Assembly (NCBI GenBank): GCA_030762935.1
Contig: CM060900.1
Coordinates: 288,899,784-288,963,783, forward strand
Length of the DNA stretch: 64,000 bases
DNA from: Hymenopus coronatus
Taxonomy: Eukaryota; Arthropoda; Insecta; Mantodea; Hymenopodidae
Direction: 5' to 3'
The notes under the pieces are model-generated. The model had not been told where the DNA came from, made no database searches, and saw only the letters and a program-made list of their open reading frames with translations. Positions 45,225 to 56,067 of the stretch are shown in pieces. Position numbers and translations under genes: made by a program. Within the stretch, counting starts at the first letter, position 1, and the number at the start of each line of letters is the position of its first letter.

Positions 45225-46085
45225 GTCTGCAACAGTTCCTGGCGCTCCGCTGTAGTCTTGATGAAGAACGGCAAAATGCACTTCTGTGTAGACTGCAGGA
45301 AGCTGACAGTTGTCACCAGAAATGACTGTTTGCCCTTACCCTGATTGACGAGACCCTGGACACATTTGCTGGTGCCCAGATGTTCGCAACTTTGGACTTG
45401 AAATCGGGATACTGGCAAGTGACCCTAGATCCCAGAGATAAGCAGCAGACCGTATTCAGGACTAGCCAAGGGCTTTGGCAATTTGCAATTACAGCTTTTG
45501 GTCTCTGCAGTGTGCCAGCCACCTTTCAACGTCTCATGGAGTCAGTCATGAAAAGGTTGACTTATGACGCCATCCTGCTGTATCTGGATGACATAGTCTT
45601 CGTAGGTCACAACTTCAAAGGCCATCTCAAGAGACTGACCAAGATACTGTAAAAACTGCAGGCAGCTATGCTGAAATTGAATGTAAAGAACTGCCAACTC
45701 TTCTGCAAGGAGGTTAACTACTTGGGCCACGTAGTCCCAGTATCTAGGATGACCATGGACCCGGGGAGCGCTCGAGCAGTGAAACTGACCTTGCCTGAAA
45801 GACAAACGAGAGCTGCAAAATTTCCTGGGCCTATAGAGTTATTGCCGTCGGTTTGTCAGAGGTTTCTTAAACATCACGAAATCACTCACTCGTCTGACGG
45901 AAGAGCATCAGTCTTACACGTGGCCAGAACAGGCAGAGAACGCATTCCAGGAGCTTAAGTTAGCACTCTGCAGAGCACCTATTTTAGGATTTCCACAATT
46001 TGGTAATGACACTGACGCCAGTGACACCGGCACTAGAGGTTTTCTATCCCAGGTCCAGGATGGGCAGGAGCAAGCTCCTACATAC
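45225..46085 (+). pseudogene. Gypsy reverse transcriptase relic
   Basis: FCVDCRKLTVVTRNDCLPLP (about 45,280-45,340), then after a frame change MFATLDLKSGYWQVTLDPRD (45,380 on). TAFGLCSVPATFQRLME follows, then the active site YLDD (about 45,582) and VFVGHNFKGHL. A further part, LKLNVKNCQLFCKEVNYLGH, starts at 45,668, and connecting residues ELKLALCRAPILGFPQF run to about 46,080, where the match stops. Stops and frameshifts separate the pieces. Confidence 0.85.
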
Positions 46086-46089
46086 CTAG

Positions 46090-47895
46090 CTTAGTAGACC
46101 AGTGCAAGTGTCGTGAATTAAAGGCCTGGAGTGGAGGGCAAAAAACACTCAAGGTGTGCACAATACACTGGTTTTAATGGGAAAACGGTGAAATTTAAAA
46201 TAGCTATAATTAGGTCATAAGGATACCTAAGTAGAAAATAATTGCAACAACACTTCTTTATGATTGTCAGCATCTTTGCATAGGGATCAGACCTTTAATG
46301 TCCTGTTGAGAGTTGAATAAAATCATTCCATTGACTAGACGGCATTTCGTCCCACAACTGAACAAAACAGAAGTAAATATTATAATTGAACTTAAATATT
46401 GCATAACCACATTTAAAGTGTAAGCATCACAGAGAGCACCATTCTACTTTAATTGTGTTTCCGTAGTTTCTTCTCAGTGATTCCATGTACACTTTCTGCT
46501 TTTTTACTTTAATGCACAAAGTCGTGAACAAGAATTATAAACAGGGATTGTTAAGTGTGTCTCTGCAGTAAAGTGGTCAAAATGCTGAATTAAAAATGCA
46601 ATATGCTGGGATTAAATTCTAGGCTGATGAAGCCATTCTTATTTCATGATCATTATTCCCCACCCTCAAGAGCCTGGAAATATGAATGTGATACTAAATG
46701 TGTGTCAAGTTAATTGAAAAGTACAGTTTTAATGTACACAACAATTTAAGCAGTTGTTATAAAAGGTCAAAGTGATAATATCACGATATTACCAAATGCG
46801 GTAGGTAAGTAAATAAAAACAAACAAATAAATAAAATGATTTAGTAGAAAAAGAAACAAATGTGATACTGGATTTTCAGAGACGCTATGTACAGAATAAC
46901 AATAAAATAAACGTGAAATTAGGTACCTGTATTCCTCTTCAGCAAACTATATTCAAGACGTTAAGTAAACATTTCTATCAGTGTTTGTGGTAAGTTTGAG
47001 TTAGATATATAAGTAAGTATATTAATATGTGCACCACAGGAATGTATGGTCTGTGCTTCCTGAAACAATTTATAAACAAATCTAAAATTAGAATCGATTA
47101 TTACTTAATATTCTTTATGTTCTAACACTTTAGCAAAATTCCTTTTTAGCACCTTGTGGGGTTGTGTCTCAGTCTGAAATTACAGATTTGAAAGACTAAC
47201 TTAATCGAGATTTTGGGAAACTTTTTAAATTTAGGAAAAATTATAATATTGAATCTAATATTTTAGCACTTCCTTCTAATGCTAATGAACTTATACAAAT
47301 TAGTTATAAGAAGGAAATTAGCATTTTCATTACCTTTGTCAGATGAGAAGGGAAACTACATACGAAGAAACTGTGTCGGGGTTTAGCATCATTTTGTCTT
47401 TATTCTCATGGAAACATTTTTTTTGCAAAATGCATTGAGTATAAGTCTGTGGTACTTCGATGGCACAAACTTGTCATGTTTCAGAGCAGCTAACCACATA
47501 CTGAGTAATTCTAGTTTATGTATTGGAAACCTAAAATAAATTATCATTCGCTTAGTGACCGCGGAAAACCACAGGAACAAATTGGAATGAATTTGGAACA
47601 CAATTCACAAATGTTACAACTTATTCTTACCGATGGAAAGTAATCTCGGAATCCTTTTCTCTGGTGGTCGCTACAGTTATGCAGCATAGGAGTGCACCAT
47701 GTTAATTATTAAACCCTAATACGTTTAAACCATCTCACTTTTAAAGCCTTTTAAGCGTACTGAACATGTGGCAAAAAGTACGTTTGCCCTCTGACTGCCT
47801 ATTCACGAGAAGTTTCAATTAACGGCAGCAAAACTAAAGCCGATGGTATGTCTAGGTAATATAATTCAAATGTCTTTGACCAGGAGTAAGTTTTG
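46090..47895. other. 1.8-kb insertion splitting RT from RNase H
   Basis: AT-rich sequence with no domain I recognise. It breaks the pol region just before the conserved LTKAEKN block, which resumes at about 47,908. Neither inverted ends nor a clear target duplication were found. Confidence 0.55.
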
Positions 47896-47899
47896 GCCT

Positions 47900-48180
47900 A
47901 ATACACTATGATGCTCACTAAGGCAGAAAAGAACTGCGTTTCCCAGCATGAGACCCTGACAGTAGTCAAGGCACTGGAGCACTTCCACAAGTACCTATAC
48001 AGTCCGCCATTCCACCTGAGGACTGACCACTCCGCCTTCTGCGGGCTGATGCGCCTCAAGGACCTGGAGGGACAGACAGCCTGTTATGTCCAGAGGCTCC
48101 AACAGTACATCACGTCAGAACTTCAGAAAGGAAGGACCCACAAAAATACATACACCATGTCACAACGATCCTATCCATAG
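47900..48180 (+). pseudogene. Gypsy RNase H relic
   Basis: LTKAEKNCVSQHETLTVVKA, FHKYLYSPPFHLRTDHSAF and DLEGQTACYVQRLQQY match the C-terminal half of retroviral-type RNase H (TDH motif). The N-terminal half is cut by the insertion. Confidence 0.8.
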
Positions 48181-48203
48181 GAGTGCGGCCACTACACCAA
48201 GGT

Positions 48204-48330
48204 TGAGGAGAAGTGCATGAGATGGCATGTCAACACATACAGATAGCAAGCGACCGGACGAAGACCCATTACGACCGGCAGGCCACAGCTGAGGTTTCCA
48301 GCAGGGTGATTTGGTATGGCTAAATCGCTG
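48204..48330 (+). repeat. Duplicated integrase-end segment
   Basis: GAGATGGCATGTCAACACAT through GTCCAGCAGGGTGATTTGG-like sequence matches 49,375-49,490, the integrase C-terminal part, but sits upstream of the integrase start. Confidence 0.75.
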
Positions 48331-48359
48331 CAGTTGTTCGCATCATTTCAGAAGTGCCC

Positions 48360-49695
48360 TACTGCAGCTGGATGGGATAGCGTATGCCTGAGAATGCTGA
48401 CTTGGGGCCAGTCCTGAAAACAATGGAGGCAGGAAGTAGACCTAGCTGGGAAGACATCACACCCAGGAGAAATGTGTACAAGTCATGCTGGGCCCAACAG
48501 GGCTCTTTGAAGACCAAGGAAGGAGTACTACTCAGAGTATGGAAGTCACCTGATGGGAAGACCCAGAGAGAGAGAGAGAGAGAGCAGCTGATCCTCCCTC
48601 TGAGTAAGTCGTGGAAATCCTGGAGGAAGCAGAGGAAGTATATGTGAGGTCTTTGGGAGGACATTTGGAATGCAACAGAACCATTGACAAGCTCTAACAA
48701 TGGTATTACTGGCTGAGCCCATGGGCCAATTCTGAGAGGTGGTACTACCAATGTCATGTTTATGCGGCAAGCTGTGGCTCACAGACCAGTAGCCAGGGTC
48801 ACATGCAGCAGTATGATGTGGGAGCACCTTTCGAACTCATAGCTATTAAGTAGCTGGTTCATTCCCTGTGTTACAGTGGGGCAACAGGTACGTGTTGGTT
48901 GCCATGGATTACTTCAAGTGGCTGAATGTGTACACCATCTCTAACCAGGAGGCCAAACAGATCGCGAACTGCCAGGCAGATAAATTGTTTTGTTGCTATG
49001 GATACTGTTGGAGCTGCACAGTGATCAGGCACCAACTTTGAGTCCAACCTGAAGGCAGAAATACTGAAGCGACTTGGGAGTGTACAAGACCCGCACAACA
49101 CCTCTCCACCCACAGCCAGTCGGCATGGTTGAGCGGTACATCAAGACTCTAGAAGAACATTTGAGTTGACCAAAGAGACTGGGATGCAAGAATGCCACTT
49201 TTCTTGATAGCCTACCACTCTTCAACCCACGACACTATGGGTTGATTACAGCTAGTTTGGTCTTTGGCAGGGAGTTGCATCTACCATGTGACGTGATGTT
49301 TGAAAGTCCTCCTGTGGCAGAAAAACCAGCAGTCGACTACATGGAGAATCTCATAGACCAGCTTCGGATATTCATGAGATGGCACATCAACACATACAGA
49401 TAGCAAGCGACTGGATGAAGACCAATTACAGCTGGCAATCCGCAGTCGAGGTGTCCAGCAGGGTGATTTGGTGTGGCTCTATTGCCCTACTCGGACCAAG
49501 GGACGCTGCCCCAAGCTTCAACAACCATGGCAAGGGCCATACCTTGTGGTTAAGAAGATAAATGATGTGTACATCCAGGAACTGCCCCTAAGAAAGAGGC
49601 TGGTAGTACACCTGGATCGTCTAGCACATTGCAATTGTGCTAGTTGGGACGGCCAGCTCAGGAGAGAGCAGTGTGACTTCGCCCTGCTGCCGTAA
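48360..49695 (+). pseudogene. Gypsy integrase relic
   Basis: The connection to the integrase runs from about 48,384 to 48,640 (open piece with RNVYKSCWAQQGSLKTKEGV). Zinc-binding region remnants lie near 48,640-48,790. Core remnants are NRYVLVAMDY (about 48,880) and GMVERYIKTLEEHLS (about 49,125), then SLVFGRELHLPCDVMFE. The C-terminal domain is GDLVWLYCPTRTKGRCPKL..WQGPYLVVKKINDVYIQE (about 49,465-49,590) and VVHLDRLAHCN. A (GA)n run lies at 48,566-48,585. Many stops break it. Confidence 0.8.
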
Positions 49696-50115
49696 TCGCT
49701 GCACATATGTGAATGGCTTGCTTCATAAGTCATAGCTGTTGCAATTCATTGCTACACATGTGTTAGTGAGCATATATGCCTTCAGCGAGTTATTTTGACA
49801 ACGAAGCTGCGACTACTACACCTGTGCGAGTGAACATCTGTGCTGTCAGCAAGTTCTTTGAGGTCAAAGCCGCGTATTGTTACACCTGCGGTGGTTTGCG
49901 CATGGGACTACTTCTGGAAGTTTCCTGCCACATGATCGACAAGTATAAAAAAGGTGAACGAAGCCTCCAGACAGTTCAGTTTTCAACTGGAAATCCATAG
50001 TGAACAGTTTCGACTGGAGCGAATGTGGAAAGGAAACTATATGACACAATTGCAGAAGCACCAAAAGAAAAGTTACTTGTGAACAGATTTTTATTTGTAA
50101 TCAGTGGAAGAAATA
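49672..50115 (+). repeat. 3' LTR, first copy (3'-truncated)
   Basis: Starts TGTGACTTCGCC and follows the 5' LTR to GTGGAAGAAATAA, then joins directly to a second LTR copy. Confidence 0.75.
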
Positions 50116-50597
50116 ACGTGTATGAGCGGCTTGCTTCATGAGCCATTGCTGATAGCTGCCATCCATTGTTACACATGCGTCATTGCCGTCAGCAAGTTCT
50201 TTTGAAATCAAAGTTGCATTTGTTACCCTTTTGAACTGGACTCGTATGCTGTCTGCAAGTTCTTTGATGTCGAGGCAGCACATTGTTACACCTGAGTGGG
50301 TGTGTGGCACCTGCAGTCATTTGCACATGCGACTGCTTTTGGAAGTTCCCTGCCATATAATTAACAGATATAAAAAGAGAATGAAGTCTGCAGACAGTTA
50401 AGTTTTCAGCTGAAAATGCATAGGGACCAACAGTTGACTTGAGTTTTAGTGGGAAATTTTTAGTGAGGAGTAATAGTCGTCACTGCAGTGAACATCAAAA
50501 AGAAACTATATGGCAGAATTGTTGCGGAAGCATAATAAAAAAGACAGTTACTTGTGAACAGATTTTTACTTGTAATAAGTGGAAGAATTAAGGAACA
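50116..50597 (+). repeat. Second tandem LTR copy
   Basis: Lacks about the first 40 bp of the LTR, then matches it through TATAAAAAGAG and GCAGACAGTTAAGTTTTCAG to GTGGAAGAATTAAGG. Two LTR copies in a row suggest unequal exchange or insertion of a related element next to the first. Confidence 0.7.
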
Positions 50598-50729
50598 CTT
50601 AAGGGTTGGTAACTATATTTATCTGTTTTATTATATTGGCAGATCTTATTTCTTGCTACAAAATCACACACAGAACATTTTTCATGGTTTTGGAACTTGC
50701 ATCATTTGTAGAGTATGCTTATAAGAAGC

Positions 50730-51975
50730 CTTTTAAATACCAGCTCTACAAATGAACTGTCCTTTCAGAATTGTTTGCAATATGGTTCCTTTAGTGAATT
50801 AAAACTCCAGGAATTGCTGTACAAAAGTGAACAACTCTTTCCAACTTGACTTCTCAACACACTGATGATCAGTAAAACCCTGATATATAATACTTTGTCC
50901 ACAAGTCCTGTTAATTACCTAGTTTAATTCATATCATCTGGTTCCCAATTTCAAGGATTCTAACCCAGTGCCAGGCGATGGATTTTTTCACCCATAAAAA
51001 TCCTTAGTATGGCTTCCTCCATAAAGGAAGTAATGCTGTTGGTTGCATATCATAGATTTACAGCACGTGAAAGAACCTCAAGCCTAATAAAGAGATCTCT
51101 GAGCAAAACTAACGTGATCTTTGGTAATTGATCAATTTAAAATTGGCAATATCTCATGCCCAATATAGAATGGGACACTCAAAACTGCAGCAGTTAAAAG
51201 AGCTTCCATAAATAAAACTCAGTTTCATTTAGTTTAATTCAGGATGCATAGCTGAGAAATTCCATTGAGTTATGCCCAAATTTGTCTCATTGTAGAATGT
51301 GTAATTTATCATCAGTATACCTTAAACTGTAGAGACTGAGTGATGGGAAAGTGGCCTAACTTCATGTTGCAGCATTCTTGATTTTCAATTCCTCTGTTTT
51401 GGGAAAACACTAAGCTTTTTAACATTTACTTACACAAATTGAATATTTAATTATGCTAGTTACTTTCTACACCAATGCTTATTGAACTCATGAGCCCTGG
51501 CTATGATAGACACAGTGTCTAACATTCACTCATTAAGTTTTGGTGTAAAAAATTAATATAGATTAATTAAAAATCCAATTTGTATACATAAATGATAAAA
51601 TTGCAGACCTGTCCTGTATAATCAAAATATTGACATTTAGATGAGTTTAACAGATCATGATACTGTGGTAACATTTTCCATAAACATTTTATTGTTTTGG
51701 AAGACGCAATTATTATTAAGGTATAGCTTTCAAAAATGCATGAAAGTTTTAGATGTTACCCTCTTTAAGTAATTTTCTCTTCTGTATGGTGCCTTAGAAA
51801 TTCTGAATCATTGTCTATTTAAAATCTAGAAATATTAGAGTAATATCTAAAATACCAAATAGAAAAGTTAAAACACTAACTAGAAGACTTTTGTACATAT
51901 CATAATGGTAAAAATATTTCCACATCTACTATAATTTAATACATTTATACAAACAATGTTTGAGTCAAAATGCAG
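50730..51975 (+). repeat. Long direct repeat, copy B
   Basis: Counterpart of 42,458-44,150, placed on the other side of the Gypsy element and shorter by about 450 bp. It continues past the point where copy A is cut by the LTR. Confidence 0.7.
50975..51180 (+). repeat. Dispersed repeat, copy 3 of 4
   Basis: AAAAATCCTTAGTATGGCTT through GATTTACAGCACGTGAAAGA and CTCAAGCCTAATAAAGAG, inside repeat B. Confidence 0.6.
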
Positions 51976-52319
51976 AAATGAAACCCCATGGCATTAAGTG
52001 AGATTTGTGTAAGCATTAAGTCATGTACATAAACACCTGAATTGGAGTTCCAGGATGTGTTTATAGAACCACATTCTCTAATAAAATATGGTGAAATTAC
52101 TCAGTTATTTGCTAGCGACTAGACAAATTACTACTGTAGTACTATTTCATGTTGAAGATTGGTGGACAGCAATAGCAAGTGGAGCACTAGCAGGAATCCT
52201 GGCCTATTATTTGTGAATAATAGTAAATATTTTATTAAAATTTTCACAATTTAATAACTTGGTTGTTATAAGAAGTGGCACCAATACCTTCTCTGAGCCT
52301 AGAATAATGTTCATCAATC

Positions 52320-53220
52320 AATATACTGCATGCAGAAGGCTTACAATATTTGAGAAGCTTCAAAAGAATTGAAAATAGCAAAACCTTCTGTTGCACTACA
52401 AAAAGATTCCTGAAATTTGGAACAAATGCAAATAAAAAAACGAAGTGAAAGATCCCAAAAAAAATCACCAGAGCAGATGATCAGTCAATAATTGTAACTA
52501 GCAAGAAAATAGGAAGCTTACAGACCTAGAAATTCAGGAGTTCAATACCACCCACAGCTACATTTCTGTCAGTATACTTCAGCAGCAGGATACAGCAACA
52601 GGACACTGGAGCAGACTTGCAGCAAAGAAGCCATTACTCAGGCTTGTTGACTACAAGCAAGAGGTTAAAATGAGCCAAAAAGCACAAGCATTAGTCCAGT
52701 GAAGAATGATTGCCCATCCTATGGTTTGATGAACCAACATTCTTTTAGATTTGGTCAATGGCACCATGTTTATGCTTGTCAGTCTACACTGTATCACACC
52801 CACAGTGAAACACAATGGAGGATCTGTGATTGTGTGGGGTTATTTCTCTTATAGTGGTACTACCAAACCCCACAGAATTCAGGGATAAGAGGAGAAAATA
52901 GGCTACTATTACATTTGGAATAAGTGTGCTATTTCATCAATAATAAGTATAGCTGGTGATGGATTTTGTTACAGCAGGACAGCGATCCAAAACACAATAT
53001 CTAATTTATGTAAAACAGTTCCACAACAATTGAGGGCAAGGTGAACTTAAAATAATGGAATAAGCACCATAATAACCTGATTTAAACCCTGAGGATCACT
53101 ATGGAATGAGGTTGAGTGTAAAGTGTGTCCAAATTCAGAAGGATTCTGGAAAGTTCTTCAGAATTCCTGGTGGGACATCAAGTCTGTGAAAAATTTGTTC
53201 TTAGAATGCATGAATAGTGT
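52320..53220 (+). pseudogene. Tc1-type transposase relic
   Basis: Readable blocks on the plus strand in changing frames are RLAAKKPLLR (about 52,617), [20 protein letters not shown] (about 52,800-52,860), a QQD-like block with QNT (about 52,975), DLNP-like sequence before LWNEVE (about 53,080) and a WWDIKS-like C-terminal block. Order and motifs match Tc1 transposases. It may once have reached 54,275, where GTGGCCAAATACTTTTGAAT resembles a Tc1 terminus. Confidence 0.7.
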
Positions 53221-53225
53221 AAAGG

Positions 53226-53400
53226 GGCTAGCCCTGTAGCTCAGTTAGAAGAGTGTCTGCCTGCTGTGCAAGTGGTTCCGGATTCAATTACCAGCTGGTG
53301 GGTATAATTTTTTCTGTAATTGAGATTATTCTCTGTCTGGAACTATGAATGGGAGTGTATGTGCAAATAAGTTAAAGATACATTATCAAAAATAAACATC
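53226..53400 (+). repeat. tRNA-related SINE-like sequence
   Basis: An A-box-like TAGCTCAGTTAGAAGAGTG (53,238) and B-box-like GGATTCAATTACC (about 53,280) lie at tRNA spacing. The acceptor arms do not pair, so I read it as a SINE head rather than a tRNA gene. Confidence 0.5.
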
Positions 53401-53697
53401 AATAGTAAATGAGTCAACTCCATTGCCATGAGCAATTGTTCCAAAGGAGAAGCCGCCAATGTGACCTACATGTCCAAGGCAGCATATAAATGGAATATAT
53501 AAGATATGTGCAAAATGTGATTTCTGTAAATCCTGGATTTTTCTTATGAAAAGTAAGTTTAACACCTCTGTTTGAAAATAAAATAAAAGCCCCCTAGTTG
53601 CAGTTATTTTAATCGTTTTCATATGTAATGGGGGGATTTTATACCTTTACACGATTACATAGCATTAAAACACATAAATATAGAATTATTGAAACTT

Positions 53698-54207
53698 AAT
53701 TCAAAATTTTCTCGGGCTTCTAGCCAGGTAAAAACTTGGCTTGACACCAACGTTTCGAAGAAGTGCATCTTCCTCGTCTTCAGGGTGAACTGATGGTTTG
53801 AGCTTGCGGAGACTGGTATTTATAAGAGCTGGGATGAAGCTAACATCTGATTGGTTCGCGAGATATTATGGCCTGGTATTTAAGATGACTGAGACATGGG
53901 CACGGACTTCGTAGAAAACTATTTATAGCAGTTATTCGGCTAATGTTTTGTGTTTGAGCACGCACCTGCTAGAAAATAAGTCTTGGAAGACTGCAGGTAC
54001 AGGATTAGGTGTTAAGGCTCTTTATCATCGGTGTCCATGCTGGTGTCTTATAAATACCAGTCTCCGCAAGCTCAAACCATCAGTTCACCCTGAAGACGAG
54101 GAAGATGCACTTCTTCGAAACGTTGGTGTCAAGCCAAGTTTTTACCTGGCTAGAAGCCCGAGAAAATTTTGAATTAACATGTCGCCAGGAAAGCTTTAGT
54201 TCTTATT
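53698..54207. mobile_element. 510-bp inverted-arm element with 12-bp target duplication
   Basis: Flanked by TTATTGAAACTT at 53,686-53,697 and 54,208-54,219. Arms of about 140 bp (53,700-53,840 and 54,043-54,170) are nearly perfect inverted copies, each carrying CGAAACGTTGGTGTCAAGCC and CTGGCTAGAAGCCCGAGAAA. The centre (about 200 bp) has no gene. The structure suits a duplicated, inverted Penelope pseudo-LTR; this origin is an inference. It sits inside the Tc1 relic. Confidence 0.8.
54087..54132 (+). other. Hammerhead-like sequence in the arm
   Basis: CTGAAGA is followed by an 8-bp stem (CGAGGAAG/CTTCTTCG, one G-U) with a 5-nt loop and then AAACGTTGGTGTC. This recalls the hammerhead core CUGANGA-stem-GAAA, but the core fits only if one base is unpaired, and no stem I partner is evident. 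The inverse copy lies at about 53,750-53,790. Confidence 0.35.
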
Positions 54208-54233
54208 TTATTGAAACTTGTCTTTAATTTTCA

Positions 54234-54275
54234 AAATATTGCTAAGTGGCCAAATACTTTTGAATAGCAGTGTAA
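54234..54275 (+). other. Possible Tc1 3' terminus
   Basis: GTGGCCAAATACTTTTGAAT followed by AGCAGTGTA resembles the inner end of Tc1 terminal repeats. It would make the Tc1 element interrupted by the 510-bp insertion. Confidence 0.45.
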
Positions 54276-54279
54276 CACA

Positions 54280-54860
54280 TTTAGCAATTACAAATAACTA
54301 CATGCTGCAGCAAAGGAAACATGTTTAGAATGGCTGAAGAGCAGTCCTTGAAGCGCAGGATTTCAATTAACTTGGTAAAGCTGCCTTACTTACCTTCTCT
54401 AAAACAAAACAAAAAAGTAGTCAAAATGGGTATAAGAGGAGTTTTAAGAGAAGATGTGAACAGTTCTGCAGCCTGCAACTCATCCACTATTTTTAGGATT
54501 GTTTCTTTTATAGCAAAGCCATTGCAGAATATCAACAAAGCACCACATCTTGTTACTATTGCACATGCACAGAAGAAACTTCCAAACTAACCACATTAGT
54601 GTAATATGTTCAAACAGTGATGTCTTTATTTCTGTAAGATTCAGGAAATCATCTGGGGTTTGCTCTTGGCCCTTTTACTGGCCATACCGCGATTCATATT
54701 TGAAACCCATGCATTACTCTTCAGAATGTTTGTTACAAAACTTAGTTGCAAGGAGCACGGCCTGTGTGACCTTCACTGCATTTCCCTGTGCATGTGTCCT
54801 ATATCCATTGTCATCACATGTGTGTCAGTCTTACTTCTGTTCAACTCCAGTTCACATGTG
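54280..54860. other. Intronic stretch without a recognised gene
   Basis: Short open frames (54,321-54,590 and 54,550-54,861) show no known domain. Confidence 0.3.
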
Positions 54861-54927
54861 AATAACATTAGGAATGTAATGTTGAAAATGAGTCGGAATA
54901 GTAACACTCACCTCACTTATATGTATT

Positions 54928-56067
54928 ATGTCTAAGTGGTTAGTTAACAAATTCAATAGCTTCCCCGAACACAACCACCTTTCCATTAAAAACTCCATAG
55001 AACTAATAAAACATCTAGAAGAGTACAAAGTTTCAAACAATGAGTTGTTGGTTTCGTTTGATGTGAAATCATTATTCACCAGCATCCCAGTCGACAAGTT
55101 ACTTGAAACCTTCAAAGCATGGCTCAGGGGCATAGGCTTAAACCAGAAAGAAATAGAAGACTTCCATACTTTAACAGAACTTTGCATCAACCAGAATTAT
55201 TTCCAATTCAATGGTAGATTTTACAGACAATCATCAGGCTTAGCGATGGGTAACCCACTTTCGCCCTTTTTAGCAAATCTGTACATGGGACGACTTGAAG
55301 TACATATAACCTCCAGTTTTCCGAATATATTCAAAAAATGGTTTAGATATGTTGATGATGTTTTTGCGGTGGTCCCCAAAAAATTAGCAGAAGACTCTTT
55401 AAAATTACTAAACCTACAGGACAGGTACATACAATTCACAATGGAAACAGAAAAAGACCAAATGCTACCATACCTGGACCTAAAACTAACACGGAAAGAA
55501 CAAAAGATCACTTATGGCATCTACAGGAAGACCACACATACAGACAATTACATAAAACAGAATAGTTTCAACCCAGAACCTCATAAACAGGCAGTCTTCA
55601 ACAGTTCAGTACACAGACTCCTCAGCATCCCACTTGACCCAGAAGAGTACAACACAGAATACCTCCAACTAAAACATATAGCCTCAGCCAATGGTTTTAA
55701 CCCAGACATCATTGACCAAAAAATTAAAAAACATAAGGAGAAATTAACCTTAAAACAAATCACCACTTTGTCCATACAAAAACCGAAAGTTATATATAAA
55801 AAATTCACCTATCACCCAATAGCAGATAGGAAATTCAAAAAAATTTTCAAGAAATACAATATAAGTTTAGCTTCAAGTAACCAATTCAACATAAAAAATG
55901 CATTGAAAACAGACATTAAAGACCCCATACCTACAAACCAGAGATCAGGCATCTACAGAATTGATTGCAAGGACTGCAAATCATGTTACATTGGCCAAAC
56001 AAAAAGAAGACTGGAAACAAGGCTAAAGGAACATTTCAGACATATCAAACAGATAAATCGGCAGTAG
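54928..56067 (+). CDS. Penelope RT and GIY-YIG endonuclease (N-terminally truncated)
   Basis: Reverse transcriptase fused to a GIY-YIG endonuclease, 379 residues in this frame. It lacks roughly the first third of a typical Penelope protein. RT blocks are LVSFDVKSLFTSIPVDKLLE, QSSGLAMGNPLSPFLANLYM, the active site YVDD (55,348-55,359) and LPYLDLKLTR. The linker is Lys-rich. The endonuclease has SGIYRIDCKDCKSCYIGQTK (about 55,945-56,005), which contains both the GIY and YIG motifs, then LETRLKEHFRH. The frame ends at 56,067 through a small shift; the remainder of the domain continues at 56,050-56,327 in another frame. The apparent start at 54,928 lies in the inverted repeat and is not a native start. 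Confidence 0.9.
   Translation: MSKWLVNKFNSFPEHNHLSIKNSIELIKHLEEYKVSNNELLVSFDVKSLFTSIPVDKLLETFKAWLRGIGLNQKEIEDFHTLTELCINQNYFQFNGRFYRQSSGLAMGNPLSPFLANLYMGRLEVHITSSFPNIFKKWFRYVDDVFAVVPKKLAEDSLKLLNLQDRYIQFTMETEKDQMLPYLDLKLTRKEQKITYGIYRKTTHTDNYIKQNSFNPEPHKQAVFNSSVHRLLSIPLDPEEYNTEYLQLKHIASANGFNPDIIDQKIKKHKEKLTLKQITTLSIQKPKVIYKKFTYHPIADRKFKKIFKKYNISLASSNQFNIKNALKTDIKDPIPTNQRSGIYRIDCKDCKSCYIGQTKRRLETRLKEHFRHIKQINRQ

Larger units (their letters stand above)
44151..50115 (+). mobile_element. Gypsy-type LTR retrotransposon, heavily damaged
   Basis: 5' LTR 44,151-44,665, then a primer-binding-like site, a short gag relic, pol pieces in the order RT, RNase H, integrase, and a 3' LTR from 49,672. A deletion lies between gag and RT (the protease region is not seen). 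A 1.8-kb insertion sits between RT and RNase H, and part of the integrase end is duplicated at 48,204-48,330. The pol order (integrase last) places it in Gypsy/Metaviridae. No functional frame remains. Confidence 0.8.

Noticed and set aside
44479..45418. Long antisense open frames of 225 and 209 residues
   Set aside because: Both are opposite the Gypsy LTR and gag; the plus strand carries the recognised element.
53226..53310. tRNA gene
   Set aside because: A- and B-box-like sequences are present, but the acceptor arms do not pair; read as a SINE head.
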